Counted from the stretch's first letter, positions 17,601-32,163 are shown. The stretch: DNA of 64,000 nucleotides from Ascaris suum (GCA_013433145.1 CM024181.1:6448001-6512000), one strand, 5' to 3'. A program made the numbers and translations. Notes: generated from the sequence alone by a model not told the origin.

Positions 17601-19398
17601 CTACGTATAGTTGAACTTTTTTAATGAATGCAATGTTTTAATTTATGCAATATTTATACTGTTGTCAACGAATTAAGTACTGTTGAAGAATGGAAGGAAA
17701 TAATTTTTGCAGAATGAGAGTTGATCTCATGAGGAAAAATTATCAACAATTTTAGTTTGCAGCAGTTAAATTTCTCATATTTTGTTGCGTTTAAATTTTG
17801 CAATAAAAATTGCATTATATTTTTCTTTGAATATATAAATCAATATAACGTCTAACTTTGTTTATATTCAAATATTTTGCCTGTATAATCTATTCAAACG
17901 GTATATTTATTGTTGTTAAATTGCTTATTTTTATCTTTTTTTTTGGAAACTTCACATAATTTTTCTATCTCTCTGACCGTTCGCATATCGCTCTTTGATC
18001 ACTTTCCAGAAATGTTGATTTTTATTCAAATTTTTATATTTTGCATGAAAATAGGCTTCAATATTTATTCCTAAAATTATAAAAATTTACTAAATATTTT
18101 GAATAAATTTGCTATTTCATCGTACTTCGAAAATGCTGCATTACGTTGATTATTCTTGAATGATTAGAATCGGAGCATATTTTATTCTAAAGGATGGAAA
18201 AAATATTTCCATTTCAGCACTTAATGCTGCATTAATTGTCTTTGTAAAGCGAAGAAGTTTCCTCATCTATCAGAATTTGATAGAATTATCGAGAAAAGAT
18301 ATTCGTCGTGAACAGAGCTCTTCACTTTTTCGTCGTAATACCGATCAGGTTCGTTGAATTCAACTGAAAAAAAAATCTATTCATTGTCGCATTTTTATAT
18401 TTATTAGCTGACATTTAAAGCTTAACTTTCAATACTATCTGTTGGCTCGTTTGCTTAGTTATTTATCTATCTATTCATTGATTTTATTTATTTATTTATT
18501 TATTTATTTGTTTATTTATTGTTTATTTATTCTTTAATTTATTTATTATTTATCAGTTTGCTTGTTCATTCATCCATTTCTTCGAATTGCTTATAAATAT
18601 TTGTTTATTTATGTTCTGGACCTATTCATTTATCGAGGAGAAGTGCTTCACATGTGAGAGGTTTATTATTTTTTGCCTCAGTAGCAGGAATTTCCGATGA
18701 CGGCTGGTGGAAATTCTACACCGCAAATGGATGATAAATTCAAATCGCAGTTTTAAAAAATAGAGAAGAAAATATGTTGTTCTTCCCTCTTATTCATTTT
18801 CAAACAAAAGCAGATGTTTGCAGGTAAATCAACAAAAGACCGAGCATCGTATCGCTATAACTGTATGTGCGATCGTTACTTGCTTCACTATAACTCAGGT
18901 ACAATATTTTATTGAATCAAGGTAACGAAAAAGGAGGAAACAAAACGTAGAGGATGTTGACTAAACCTCCCACTTTTCAGTCTAGAATTTCCAACCATTA
19001 AACTACCTCTTCAATGCTCTACTATCTTTACAAGTCTTATAATTTTATTACCTATGACAGTCGAAAGCAACTAAACTATAGAATATTGTATTTTACAGGG
19101 TCCATCGGCAATAGTTTTATCCATAAATTCGTTATCTTCAAAGCGAACGGCTAATGGACTTTCGGAAATCGGTGTCAATTGGTATCATATGCAAACGATC
19201 ACCTCATTCTTAGTGATCGTCGGCAAAACGCTTAACTTCATACTTTTTTGCCTCAGTAGCAGTAATTTTCGACGACGACTAGTGGGCATTCTTCGCAATA
19301 AACTAAAAGGATTGCAAAAGAGGCGCTCATCAAATATTAGCGGTATTTATATTTCACGTCTTTCACTAAGTAGTGATGCACGAGTTGTACGACTTTAA
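11676..19398 (+). CDS. FMRFamide-like peptide GPCR, 7 exons
   Basis: Class A G-protein-coupled receptor of the nematode FMRFamide-peptide-receptor (FRPR) type, expected in the plasma membrane to sense an FMRFamide-like neuropeptide. Exons: 11676-11839, 12542-12721, 14292-14513, 16963-17075, 18218-18348, 18824-18898 and 19099-19398. They sum to 1185 bases, 394 residues plus TAA, and every junction is in phase. TM1 (about 22-47) carries GN at 39-40. TM2 starts MRSRANSLLACLAFCD with Asp67. TM3 ends in LANWSSAVAIWLVVAVCAER with Glu123-Arg124 in the DRY position, followed by GIRHP. TM5 covers about 207-237, TM6 about 278-302 and TM7 about 326-348, with LNFILFCLSSSNFRRR replacing NPxxY. N-glycosylation sequons are at Asn2, Asn174, Asn193 and Asn196. 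I see no Cys at the usual extracellular end of TM3. Donors include GTATGT, GTTAGT and GTAACG; acceptors include TTTTCAG, TTTTAG and TTACAG. The ATG is the only one compatible with a short N-terminus, but a further 5' exon is possible because the frame stays open upstream. The exact ligand subfamily is not assigned. Confidence 0.9.
13170..13560 (+). pseudogene. decayed coding-like insert in receptor intron 2
   Basis: This GC-raised block inside intron 2 reads as protein in more than one plus frame. One frame has KRKNEQNIRKAIIWANRRLL and stops at 13337. An overlapping frame continues with KAEEIGAFNGIAGKPILESY and ISIDELKLKRKSVTGKDKL to a stop at 13485; then SRALFYD-like sequence appears in a third frame. 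Frame shifts and stops suggest an old coding sequence, either a mobile-element ORF or a nested gene, now decayed. I recognise no family. Confidence 0.3.
14039..14291 (+). other. open frame at end of receptor intron 2
   Basis: An 87-codon frame starting at ATG 14039 (MLQQALIQNEQVVEATLL) runs across the intron 2/exon 3 boundary region. It may belong to the same decayed insert as 13170-13560, since the stretch between also has scattered coding-like fragments. It is not part of the receptor reading frame. Confidence 0.2.
16140..16665 (+). pseudogene. decayed coding-like insert in receptor intron 3
   Basis: A GC-rich island of about 520 bases lies in the AT-rich 2.4 kb intron 3. One plus frame runs from about 16178 through NEKNHDQILKDHAYFF, GLQKKQHCLENGP and TPARPKPTIDA, then a stop at 16375. 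A second frame picks up at 16474 with KSSEPDEHGSDRIEV, NPDVLSYHRAAFLGFLNRL and YGVMHFLAEYY. A third holds MSRIIKEFAKKQRAG. Stops and shifts in all frames point to a degraded transposon or retrogene ORF. Some fragments recall mariner/Tc1 transposase phrasing, but no catalytic motif or terminal repeat is visible, so I leave the family open. Confidence 0.4.
18480..18550. repeat. (ATTT)n-like simple repeat
   Basis: A run of ATTT tetramers with a few changes lies in receptor intron 5. Confidence 0.8.
18658..18716 (+). pseudogene. relic copy of the receptor TM7 exon inside intron 5
   Basis: The DNA around TTTTTTGCCTCAGTAGCAG matches exon 7 at about 19235-19293 over roughly 55 bases with few differences. 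The translation is RFIIFCLSSRNFR, then an in-frame TGA where the functional exon has CGA, then RLVEIL. The functional copy reads NFILFCLSSSNFRRRLVGIL. The copy lies about 580 bases upstream of its source and before exon 6, so it cannot extend the normal protein. It looks like a decayed tandem exon duplication or the remnant of a neighbouring paralogue. Confidence 0.75.
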
Positions 19399-20152
19399 AA
19401 TATTTCAATAATTAAATGCTGAAGGTTGTATTTAGAGATTGCAACCTGTTCATCAACGAACATTATGCATTTTCAATATCTTTTTCCAAACAAAAATTAT
19501 ATCGAGTATTTCATTTTTGATTCGTTACCTTTCATGGACATCGATTTTTCTTTCTGGAAATGGGGTTCTTCCGGAAATACCTCCGATCAGAAAACAATTG
19601 CAACAGAACAAACTTATCTTCCGTAATCAATTTTTATTGAGATGCCAACAGCTATATTGTTCTTGCAATTATATCTACGGACGAAATAAATCGGCATAAT
19701 ATGTTCACCTCTAAGAAAAAGCGGTCGTTAAGTTTTTTAATAAGAACCTGTCATGATTTACTATTGAAAAATGGCTGCATCTTCCATGACCGACCGGGAA
19801 AAATTCTTTGCCTGAAAATTCGTTCAACCGGTTGCTCACTTCAGAAACTCACTGCAAAACATAGTTTCAATGCCCTTTTTAGTGTTGATGCAGTCATTTG
19901 GCTGGATTGATTGAACTGCAGAAAGCGTGAATAGTTGTTAGCTTCTTCGGAGTCGTTCCTCTCTGTTTAAAGACCTGAATTCATTAGCACAGAGTTTTTA
20001 GTCAATAGGAACTCATATATCGCAGAAGTGAAACAACTTGATTCTCCTGATGGCCCTGATTGATGTGCTGGCATCCTTTAGATGTGAGGAATGATAAATG
20101 AAGTGTAATATGAACATTTAGAGAAGAAAATTGGAATAGCAAGAAAAGTGAT
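19399..20152. other. receptor 3' flank, no further gene seen
   Basis: This is presumably the 3' UTR and flank of the receptor gene. There is no perfect AATAAA close to the stop; an ATTAAA lies within 20 bases and an AATAAA near 19686. Open frames here (66-86 codons) are rich in F, I and S and look like chance. Confidence 0.4.
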
Positions 20153-20434
20153 TTACGTGCTCGAAGAAGGATGCACAGAAAGAGTTTGTATTGCATGATT
20201 CTCTACTTCTGCTTGCTGTTCAAAAATTGTGGCAACACTCTGCGTTCCGTTGTTTTTTTTTTTTTTGTTGAAGCTTTTTTCGCCAGCTTGCTTAGAGGTT
20301 TTTTTTTTCATTTTTGATTTACAATTTTCCAGAAACCTAGTGAGGATTTCCAGTTTTTTTCTTTGTGAATTGCCAGCAAGGAAAGAGCAAATTTTTTTCA
20401 CCTTATAACCTCGCTTATAGTAGCATGCGGCCAT
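20153..20434 (-). CDS. small lysine-rich hypothetical protein, 93 residues
   Basis: An uninterrupted minus-strand ORF starts with ATG in a fair context (GAGCTATGGCC) and ends in TAA. It begins MAACYYKRGYKVKKICSFLA, has a basic middle with KSKMKKKTSK and a lysine run encoded by a poly-T tract of the plus strand, and ends QTLSVHPSSST. There is no transmembrane segment or recognised domain. The early part (SQRKKLEILTRFLENCKSK) could form an amphipathic helix. It sits about 750 bases past the receptor stop in the opposite orientation. No splice partner is evident; it may be a chance ORF. Confidence 0.28.
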   Translation of the reverse strand: MAACYYKRGYKVKKICSFLAGNSQRKKLEILTRFLENCKSKMKKKTSKQAGEKSFNKKKKNNGTQSVATIFEQQAEVENHAIQTLSVHPSSST

Positions 20435-23400
20435 AGCTCAAGCTAGCATTAGGCATGATAGTTGTTTTAAGGAAAGATTGAAGCAGTTACTAGTTACGCT
20501 TATCCATCTGCATCTTTGTTGAACATTTAAACGAAGCAATATGTACACTTCTAATGAATAAGCACCTGAAACCGTTAGTACAGGGAAATCAGGGGAGAGG
20601 TATGGAAAGGAGAAGAGGGAGGGGGAGAGAGAGGAGGAGAAATGAGGAGGTGAAGATCTGAAACTCAAAGGAAAGAGGTGTAAATCACTAGAGTTTGACT
20701 GATACCTACAAATATATTAAGTTCTGTATCACATTTTTTGATCTATCTTTCACTTAATTCATTGTATATTTTCTTAGCATTTCTCCGGTCTAATCAGTGT
20801 TTTCGGTTTTCCATTTATTTCATTTTAGTATAACTAGACACATTGATGAGCATTTCTTCCAATTCTAATCACTTATTTCACACTCTCAGAATTATAAGGG
20901 AATTCAAGTCAAAGACGAATCTCAAATCGCAAATTTTGTGAAATTCAAAATTTTTAACGAGACATTCACTAATTTTATTTATTATATTTTTGAAGTTTGA
21001 TAATTTCCTTATAAATTTTAAAACTTTTCATTTGTGGTAACTAAAACAAGAGAGATATAAAATATAATATAATTTCAAGCGATATGAAGATTTAAAAGAA
21101 AACAGTAAATATATGCTAGACTTTTCTCGATAAAATTCTCTATTTATGCTTTCAACGGATATATGGAATGATTTCCCTTTATTATGTAATTTTTTGCTTC
21201 GATGCTTATTCAAAAGGAAGCGACTATTTGCTTAGAATTCAATAGCATGTAATAATTCGTTGATATTTTTAGCAGCTTATAATAAAACTTAAAAATTTTA
21301 AGTATCGCTTATAAGGGCTTTTTTGCGTGCTTCTTTTTCAGCTGATAAAAATGTTTCCTATCAGCCTTTTCCAGCGATATAGCAGACGCTAACGTTAAAC
21401 ACTATATTCACCACATAATTCTATGTTCATAAATCACTCAATTTCTATGACAAAGAATCCTCCTTTGTTGTAGACGAAAGGATCTGATGAAACAATAGAA
21501 CTCTGATACTGCATACGATGGTGGGACACCTTAATCGTTCAACCAACCCCGCTATTTATGGACAGAAAGACGCTTTATCCTGATAACGCTCATTGAATAA
21601 AATTTAAACAGAGAATTTATAAATGCGCAAACTTATGGGGTTTTATTTTCTCTCAGGAAATGGTTGCATTTATTTGTCTCTTTTTATTTATTAATCGAAT
21701 ATTACTTTAAGGCATGTTGCTTTCGTTTATACCTGGCTCCGCAAGGCGTTGCTAACAGTGTTCAACTATGCGATTATTAAATTTCGAGTATGCATTTTAT
21801 TTTCATCGACAAATTATCTATTGCTTTCGTGTTGGAATTTTTAGTTATGTACAAACTCTCCGCGATCAGAACAGGGATCTAGGAGATTCAAGCTCAAGCT
21901 TGAAAAGCTTAAGCTTGAAAAGTTCAAGCTTGAAAAGCTCAAGCTTGAATCAACGAGTTCGCTTCTTCAGAATTCGGGTAGAATTATACTGTAATCCATT
22001 AAGTATATAAAATTGTATTCATATGAATTTTTTGCTCTCATAATATTTTTACAACGATTTATAAAAATGCTGGCTATTATCTATCAATTTTTAATGTCAT
22101 TCTTAGCATCGTTGATTTTTGAATATTTCATTCTTATCTGTACTTTTGCGCCAATTTTAAAAATCTCAACGATTATCGATTGCTATAGTTTGTGTATATA
22201 CTGTAAAAAAAAAGAACATTTGATTGGTTGAAAAGTGTATAACTTAAGTGATAAATGATAGAAAAAAAATTGATCAATAATTGATCAAAAAAAAAAAATT
22301 TGAATTTGATGAAATTTTAATATTCTTCTATACTTATATTTTGTATCTAAAGTAGGCTGTTTTTTTTTTGAAGTAATCATATATGGAAACAAATATCATA
22401 TCACTAACTGAAATTGAAAGATATACATTTACCTTGGATCACAGCATTTCCCGCATTAGAATTATAATTCGGCGAATATAGAGAATATCTGAAGCGTAAT
22501 TTTATTTATTTTATATCCTAATGATCATCATTGATCATTTTGTTTTTCATATATTTGAATAATATATGCAAATGAAATTCGTATAAATTTGAATGATTTT
22601 TTTTATGGCAAAGTCATTCATCTATTTTTCATTATGTATTTATATCGGCCATCTATATGACGATAGAAAAATATGGCAATACTACCTATCGTATCATTTC
22701 TAGCTTTTATAAATTATTGCGTCATAAATTTGGCTTTTATTCCGTTTAGGTTGATAGGGAATTCCATTCGAGAAAATATTTCTTTTATTGAAATTCTAGT
22801 GAAATATTTCTCCGAAAATTGTTTTATTGATATTCGTACTTTGCATTGCATTGTATTGCATTGCACTCGTATAATTTATCATTGCAAATAATGCAATTGA
22901 AATGATAGCGAAATCATCTGATAAACTTATTTTTATTCACTTAAAAATCGAGCAAAGGAACAAGAATTTCAAAAAAAAAAAAATCTTTCAGCAATCACAA
23001 AGATTATATTTCCATTTGTTTTAATTTTTTCTACACTTATTAAATTTTTTATTCTTTGAATAGATCATTTACTAACACGATTCATGAGCTTTTGTTTATT
23101 TGTTTTTTTTTTTTTAGTTTTTTTTCTTCAAATTTATATATTTATATATAAATGTATTCTAATCGTTAATATGTATATATAATTGTTGCTTGAAAATCTT
23201 TTTGCATTTTTTTTTTCTTGCGAAGTTGAAATTTTATGGTTATGAAAACCTCGGATTCAATAGAGTAAACTATGAGAGATTTGTATTCTTCTAATGAGAA
23301 TTCTTCGAAAGCATTTTTAAAATATAACGTAAAAATTTGCATAAATCATTAAATAGATAAATGCGCGTTTATTGTTTACTGTGATTTTATTGAATAATTA

Positions 23401-23459
23401 TGTATGATCTCTATTGTTGTAATTTCAATGAATCGAAAATTGTTAATAAACGAATATTG
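20435..23459. other. AT-rich non-coding stretch
   Basis: No supported gene. The stretch includes a polypurine island at about 20580-20650 and the 15-base minisatellite at 21893-21952. Several long poly-A/T runs occur at 22260-23120. Confidence 0.6.
21893..21952 (+). repeat. 15-base minisatellite with a palindromic core
   Basis: Four tandem copies of a 15-base unit close to CTCAAGCTTGAAAAG, each centred on CAAGCTTG or AAGCTT. One copy contains the 12-base palindrome TTCAAGCTTGAA. In one plus frame (from 21768) it would encode repeated SSLKS peptides, but no gene is supported there. Confidence 0.85.
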
Positions 23460-23930
23460 CATAATTGAATTTGCTTCAGTGGATTCTTAACATTCATCAA
23501 CTTTACAGCCAAATAGAGTTTGATGCTTACAACACGTTGATCTATGCATTATTTGTCTTTCTTTCAACACATTCGGCTTAGCGTTTCTAGACTTCTAGCG
23601 TATAGCTGATTTTAACTCGAACTGGACTGGGCGAGCTAACTTCCTTGAAGCCTCCTAAACTGTGCTATTAGGGCTTTGACCAATAGCCGTATTCGAGATG
23701 TCGCTTAGGCCAGTTCCTTGGCGTCATTGCTGTGACGACAGCAGCAGAAGCGAGTAGCGCAAGATCCAGCAAAGATTTCAATCTCAATTGTTTCCTTTCC
23801 GGGTGGATGAATTGAACCCATTATATTATCGGCCCATATCTTTACTCCTTTCCTTTCGTTTCAGCATGTCTCAAGCGCAGCAAAAAAGTGTTCATCTGAA
23901 TCCCCTCTTTCTTCGCAGTCTCAACAGTAA
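23460..23930. other. GC-raised island without an ORF
   Basis: Base composition is clearly less AT-rich than its flanks, especially about 23580-23780, yet all six frames are closed by stops within short distances. It could be an unrecognised non-coding RNA, an old insertion or a regulatory region. I see no tRNA-like or snRNA-like signature. Confidence 0.3.
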
Positions 23931-24354
23931 CTTCTAGCAAGAAAAGAGAAGAGAGATTTACAGGTTTATTCCTTTCCCTTATCTCTGTTACCTTTTATCT
24001 TTGTACCTGTTGTGTGTGCCAGTTCTTCCACAATGCCATCACGACAGCAAGCCTTTTATTTTTTTATCTGTCACTTCTTTCTTAACTGAAAATGAAGGAT
24101 TCGTTGGCGATTTTTTGCTGTTGTTATGTTAGTACGACTTCTAGTTCCCGTCATAGGTGTAAGCAGAAGTTTTTCAATGAGGACAATGTGAAGTGCAATT
24201 ATGGTGGAAAGATTTTCGAGCCCTATCCAGATCAGTAAAACCGTCTTACTAAATTGACAATGGTATCCACCTTTCACTTCTTTCTTATGTTTATTGGATG
24301 ATTCAGTATGGTACCAATCTTACAACAGTATTCATCATAGAGATGTTTACAATT

Positions 24355-24450
24355 CCTACCTCCTTCCTCCTCCCTTTCCCCTCCCTCTGCTTGCTTCCCC
24401 TTAGCCCTCCCACCTCCCTGCCTTCCTCCTCCTTCATCGCCCAGCCCCAA
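24355..24450 (+). repeat. pyrimidine-rich island
   Basis: Nearly pure C/T with repeated CCTCC and TTCC blocks. It is one of more than ten such islands in the window. Confidence 0.7.
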
Positions 24451-24533
24451 CTCTTATGCTAATCTGAAAATATATCCGTTATTTCAGATCAAATTTGCTC
24501 ACTTTTCATTGATGCATTTGTGCATATTTCCTT

Positions 24534-24650
24534 TTGCCTGTGTTTCCACCTTCCAATCTTTATTGCAAGCTTGCAAGACCAACAGTGATCGGTGCATTTT
24601 TTGCTCTGACATTCATGCCAATTTCAGATTCGGCTCAGCCAACTGGTAAA
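24534..24650 (+). other. exon-like segment, weak
   Basis: A plus frame reads KLARPTVIGAFFALTFMP then ISDSAQPTG and meets a possible donor, ACTG|GTAAAT. The hydrophobic run could be a membrane segment. No partner exons were found, so I do not call a gene. Confidence 0.15.
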
Positions 24651-25439
24651 TCGAATTCGTTTTTATATACTTCTGTAAACTTTCGGCCATTTGTATGTTT
24701 GTGTCTATATGCCTTCTTGATAGTTTCACTTAGCCAACCATAAAAACTAACTACGAAGATGAAGTTCGGTTGGCACAACCATCCTACACAATGACTTGCA
24801 AAGCTGAATTACGCTATGATTCATCAGGCAATATATGGATTACTGACCCCTAGAGATATCATGAGGTTTGCAAATCGAATTCGTTCCGCTGCCAATCGAC
24901 TGCAGTCAAAATGGTCTCTTGCTTAAAAATTTCAATGATACAGCCGGTTTTGATAGAACGGCTTCATTAGCACTCACTTTTTTACCTAACCCTTTTTATG
25001 TGCATTTGCAATGTTATTTTTGGAGTTGACTTGTGTTTGTTTGTTCGTCCGCTAATTTCAAATTGAAGCTAAATTCACAAAATTTGGTCACAAATATACA
25101 CTTTAGAGTAACCTCTATATCCAGCATAATAGTAGACCTATTAGCTTCGAAATGAGTGATAGAAGCTACTGACTTCTAAAAGTTATTGACCATTGTTGTT
25201 GACCATTAAAGATGCATAAAAATTTACTCAAAATTGGCAGCTGGTCAAATTTTCATTCCACACTGATTGGATCACGAAAAAGCCATCCTTCTTTTGCAAA
25301 AGATTTGCATAAGTGCTCTAATTGATTATAGATATGGGTGCACTATTGTAAACGTTTTTTTGCTTAAGCTAATACCATGACTATCTCATTTTCACGATAC
25401 TTCATTTGGTGTTTGTTAGAGCAATTTCATCGAGCATTA

Positions 25440-25890
25440 AAGCCACACCACACGTAGTGAGAAGCCGCCTACTACCACCCTCCACTACTTTAATCCACCC
25501 GCACACCACACAACTTGCGCCGAAAACCAATTAACCAAAACCCCTAAAAGTACAACAGCCATATGCGCTCAAACTTTATACATCCATATGAAACTGCTGC
25601 ACCACTAGCACAGCTTGCAAGTTAGAGGGAACACCTCAGCACTTCAAAGCCGATCTACGCCGAAAGTAACGTCGAATCGATTGTGTTTGATGCACCCAGA
25701 GAAAAAAAAAGACAAATCAGCACATACCACTTATGATGTTCCAAGCAAGAGACAATTCAGCACATACCACTTATACTGTTCCCGAGCGACAAGAAGCAAA
25801 CAAAATATGTATGACATATGGCCTCTAACAACAAAACCTTCTGTAGTCATAAGCTTCCCAAGGGTTGCGAAGAGAAAGGTTCAATAGGAC
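25440..25890 (+). pseudogene. decayed coding-like region with an internal duplication
   Basis: A composition shift (C-rich, few poly-T runs) marks this block. Reading frames are broken but protein-like: IKATPHVVRSRLLPP and later KPLKVQQPYALKLYTS in one frame, then CLMHPEKKKDKSAHTTYDVP in another. A 40-base unit is duplicated at 25711-25750 and 25751-25790, giving SAHTTYDVP and SAHTTYTVP in frames that differ by one base. This is what a degraded repetitive ORF would look like. The family is not recognised. Confidence 0.35.
25711..25790 (+). repeat. imperfect 40-base tandem duplication
   Basis: Both copies share GACAAATCAGCACATACCAC (with one A/T change) followed by TTAT and a similar GTTCC tail. 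The period is 40, so the two copies are out of frame with each other. Confidence 0.75.
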
Positions 25891-28800
25891 ATGCAATAAT
25901 TTTGGTTTGGAAACTTTTTGAGAATATTAAGAGCATATAAAGTTTTCTCTGAACTTTTGTGATCGAATCGATAAGAGGTGAAACTGCTATCGAACATCGT
26001 CCTCATAAGAAAATCTTCATATAGAATCGAGTGTCATAAAACGTCGAGAATTATTCGATAAATTTCCGAGTAAAAATATTTCGAAGCAAAGGGTTTTGTT
26101 GCTGAAATGTAGAGAGTTATTTTTTCTCCTCAAAAAGCTTGCAAGTGGTACTTATCGAAAGAGATGAGCTTATGCTGAAAGAAGTTGTTAGTGCAATATA
26201 AAACGTATTTCACTTTATACGACAATTCGTTTCAAAATTTAAGGAAGATAGAAGACGTTATTTAATACAAATTTCCTTAATAATTGAAAGCCCCTCTCCC
26301 TTCTCCTCCTCCTTCTCTTAAAAGAATCATTTCAGCAAAAAAATAATAGTGAACAAAAAACCACCTCGAGAATTGAATTGAACAAATGATCAAATATTAT
26401 ATTTATCATTATTTCTTCATAAATATACATAGTGGTTACTTAATGAATGAGCATTCATGTGTGAATTCATTTATATATTGGTCGAGCCTATCTTTTTCTC
26501 AAGTCTTTCAAGCTTATAAATAGGCATTAAAGCATATTCGCACATCATTATCTGTCATTAAGCGTCTTTTCCTGCTGATGTTTCGTTCATTTAATAGCTG
26601 CATATTTCATATATGCATTTACCGGAACTAATTTGCATATTCACCTGTCCATAGGTAATTACTGAAACAGCGGTAAATATATGTTTCTATAGTGATTTCG
26701 AGTCCGTTTTGATGGTCAGTTGTTGTTCACTATAGAGCTGAATAAAATATTCGCTTGCAAATAGTCTCGAATAGATCAGTTCATGTTTCGTAATTGATCA
26801 TCATCGTCAATCAATAAGTCGATACCATTTCATTTGTAAAACATAGTTAATGCATCTGAGTAAAGAAAATAAAGTAAGCATAAAAAGTAAACTGCATAAC
26901 TCTCAGTAAAGAAAGTATATTACTGTTCCGAATGAAATTCTGCCATCATATCAGCAATTACATGAAAAAATTAAATATCACACCGGCTCTATTTCCCTTC
27001 CTTCAACTTTAATTACCATCATTTCCCAGCTCCTCCCCTTAGTCTGCATTCCTTCGCTCGTCCTGACCCCTCCCCTCTCCGTGCCACGAAACTATAAGAA
27101 CAAGGGATGAACAAGGCTGTCGACCTACAGATGACGATATGTATCATTCAGTCTCATAGATGAGGAATAACGAACATAAAAAAGAGATACTTCATAAATG
27201 AATTACTGACGACGAGATTTAGACTTGATATTAGTTTTTAATTCAGCGCCACTGTCGATCAGTGGCTAACAGTCACATCGATCGGTTTAGCTGTAAATTG
27301 CAAATTTTTGCAAGAGTTTTGCAAAACGGTATAGCCCAATCGTTTGCAAGAGAAATAACTAAGAGACGACGAATCCGTCTCTCTGCTTCAATCCTTTTTC
27401 TTCTTACTCTTTGTTTATATACCAGAAATAAGACGGTAAGAAATGAAATTATTGCGAACAGTATAAAACAAATAGAAATGAATTGAAATCGAAATCACTG
27501 AAATATTAAAATCACTTAAACAAATTATGGAAACTTAAAAGGTGGAGTAGAATGCTAGCATTTAAAACATATGATAGACAGAATAAATGCATTAACACGT
27601 TCAGGTCGGCCCCATATATTGCGCTGTTCATTTTGATCGTAAATTGGACTCGTCAGAACGACTGTTACGAAGGAATCAAAAGATAAACGATAAGATAATT
27701 AAAAAAATAGTCGATATGATCTAGATAGCACTAGAAAGTTATAGGTCTAACATGGTGCAATATTAAAGGTACAATCACTAGAGACAATTGTAAAACTCAT
27801 AGGTATTTTAGTTAGATTAATTTGTTATACCTCTAGATAAGTCATTCACCTTAACTTATACTTATAGTCAATCATTATACGGTAAATATTTATATGAAAA
27901 GTAAATTTCCATCCTGAATTAAAATCCTTATCATGCAACCAAATCCTAAGAGGCAATATTCTCGCTTGGATCGTTCCACGTCGTGCAATAAATATCCATG
28001 AGGTTTTGGAAGGCATATAGAAGAGAAGCAAAGGTAGAGAGCACTGCGTGAAAGAGAAACCCTACGATCTGTGATAGACGATTGCTGTACGTTTGATCAT
28101 CATTGATCGTATCATATCATCATCGATACACGAAATGTTTCTCTGGGTTTTCGACAAATTCCATGATATTTATAGCTAATTGTTACAATTAAAATTAGCT
28201 AGCTGCTCTTTATAAAAGAACCTTTCAATTTAAGTTTGAATAAGTTTGCTAAATGTTTGGCTTTAACTTCTTTTATGCCCCTAAAATTTCGCACATAGTT
28301 ATGAAGTACTATTGTTCAGTAATAGCCTTAACATGAATCCACTTCAACTCCAAACTTTATGAGCGTTTGTTGACATATTTCGTCAAATTACATCGAATTT
28401 ATTTACTCCCCTTTCAAGATGAGATCGGGTGGTGTACGCCTAAGGTCGACAACTTATCAGGTCAATTTACGGGAGGTTAATTGAAATTTTCAGGCAATGA
28501 AGAAGAAATCGGTTTGAGATGCTATTTCGCCAATTATTTAATTAATCAGTTTAATTCATATCAATTCATCTAAAATTGCGGAAATATTTTCATTTTCAAT
28601 TAAATTTAAATACGCCACAAAAAAATGTTCTTTTATCCACAAAATGAACATACATATAATTTGGTCATAATGCTGGTCAAAATGGCCATAATTTAAACAC
28701 ATCAAAAATGTTGATTCTATCGAGCTAAGATAAATGACAAACAAATAAAATTCAAATGCTAATAGTGAAAACTAAAAGCAGAGGAAATTTCGAAACAAGT

Positions 28801-29017
28801 GTTACCAATTCTCCGCTTTCCGGAATTACTGTTACTCGTACGTTTTAATTCCGGGAAAATTCGACGGGGATTACTGCTTGAAGTGCATTACATTTATTTT
28901 TGTATGAGAGTGGATGCCTCGGCCATGTCGTTTGTATATACTATAATTTCTTTTACTTTTTTTAAACTTGTATTTACCGATTTATTTGTTTGTTTAATTG
29001 TTTCTTTTTTTCTCCAT
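25891..29017. other. AT-rich non-coding stretch
   Basis: No supported gene. The stretch contains pyrimidine islands at about 26290-26320 and 26990-27085. Short frames, such as 27262-27486 (+), lack splice context and partner exons. Confidence 0.55.
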
Positions 29018-29111
29018 TTCTATTTATTTATTTATTTATTGATTTGCTTACTTAATTAGTTGTTTTTTTAGCCATTTATTTACTTATTCGTTATTCATTT
29101 ATTTGTTTGCT

Positions 29112-29146
<35 letters not shown>

Positions 29147-29182
29147 TCCGCTTATTTATTTATGTTTATTTGTTTGTCTATT
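29018..29182. repeat. (TTTA)n-like simple repeat
   Basis: ATTT/TTTA tetramers with interruptions, longest clean run about 29110-29148. The LFIYLFIYL-type frames are by-products. Confidence 0.85.
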
Positions 29183-29489
29183 TCTATGTTCATTTCGTAA
29201 TAAGTTTGAAATTGACCCTTATTTGCCTATCAAAGCACAATCCACTGTCGTTATCTCTTACGTATATCATCTATTTTCGTTTAGTGCTAAATATCTGCTC
29301 AATTACATGCTTCTCTTCGTCCTCACTGTAGTGACGATAATATGCAGAGAATAAATTTCTTCATACCTGTCTTTCAATAAAGTGAAATACCGACGACGAG
29401 TTTGAGTTGGCCGATATTATTACCTTAAACAACCTCATTGCATTGCAATACACTTAAAGATGTGATAGAGGACTCGAGATTACTTCATT

Positions 29490-29507
29490 GGGGGGGGGGG
29501 GGGGGGG
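29490..29507 (+). repeat. poly-G tract, 18 bases
   Basis: Eighteen consecutive G on the plus strand in AT-rich surroundings. Confidence 0.95.

Positions 29508-32163
<2,656 letters not shown>

Noticed and set aside
24071..24277. 68-codon minus-strand frame with LIWIGLENLSTII
   Set aside because: IGLEN recalls sterol-sensing-domain proteins such as SCAP, but the rest does not follow that family and there are no partner exons.
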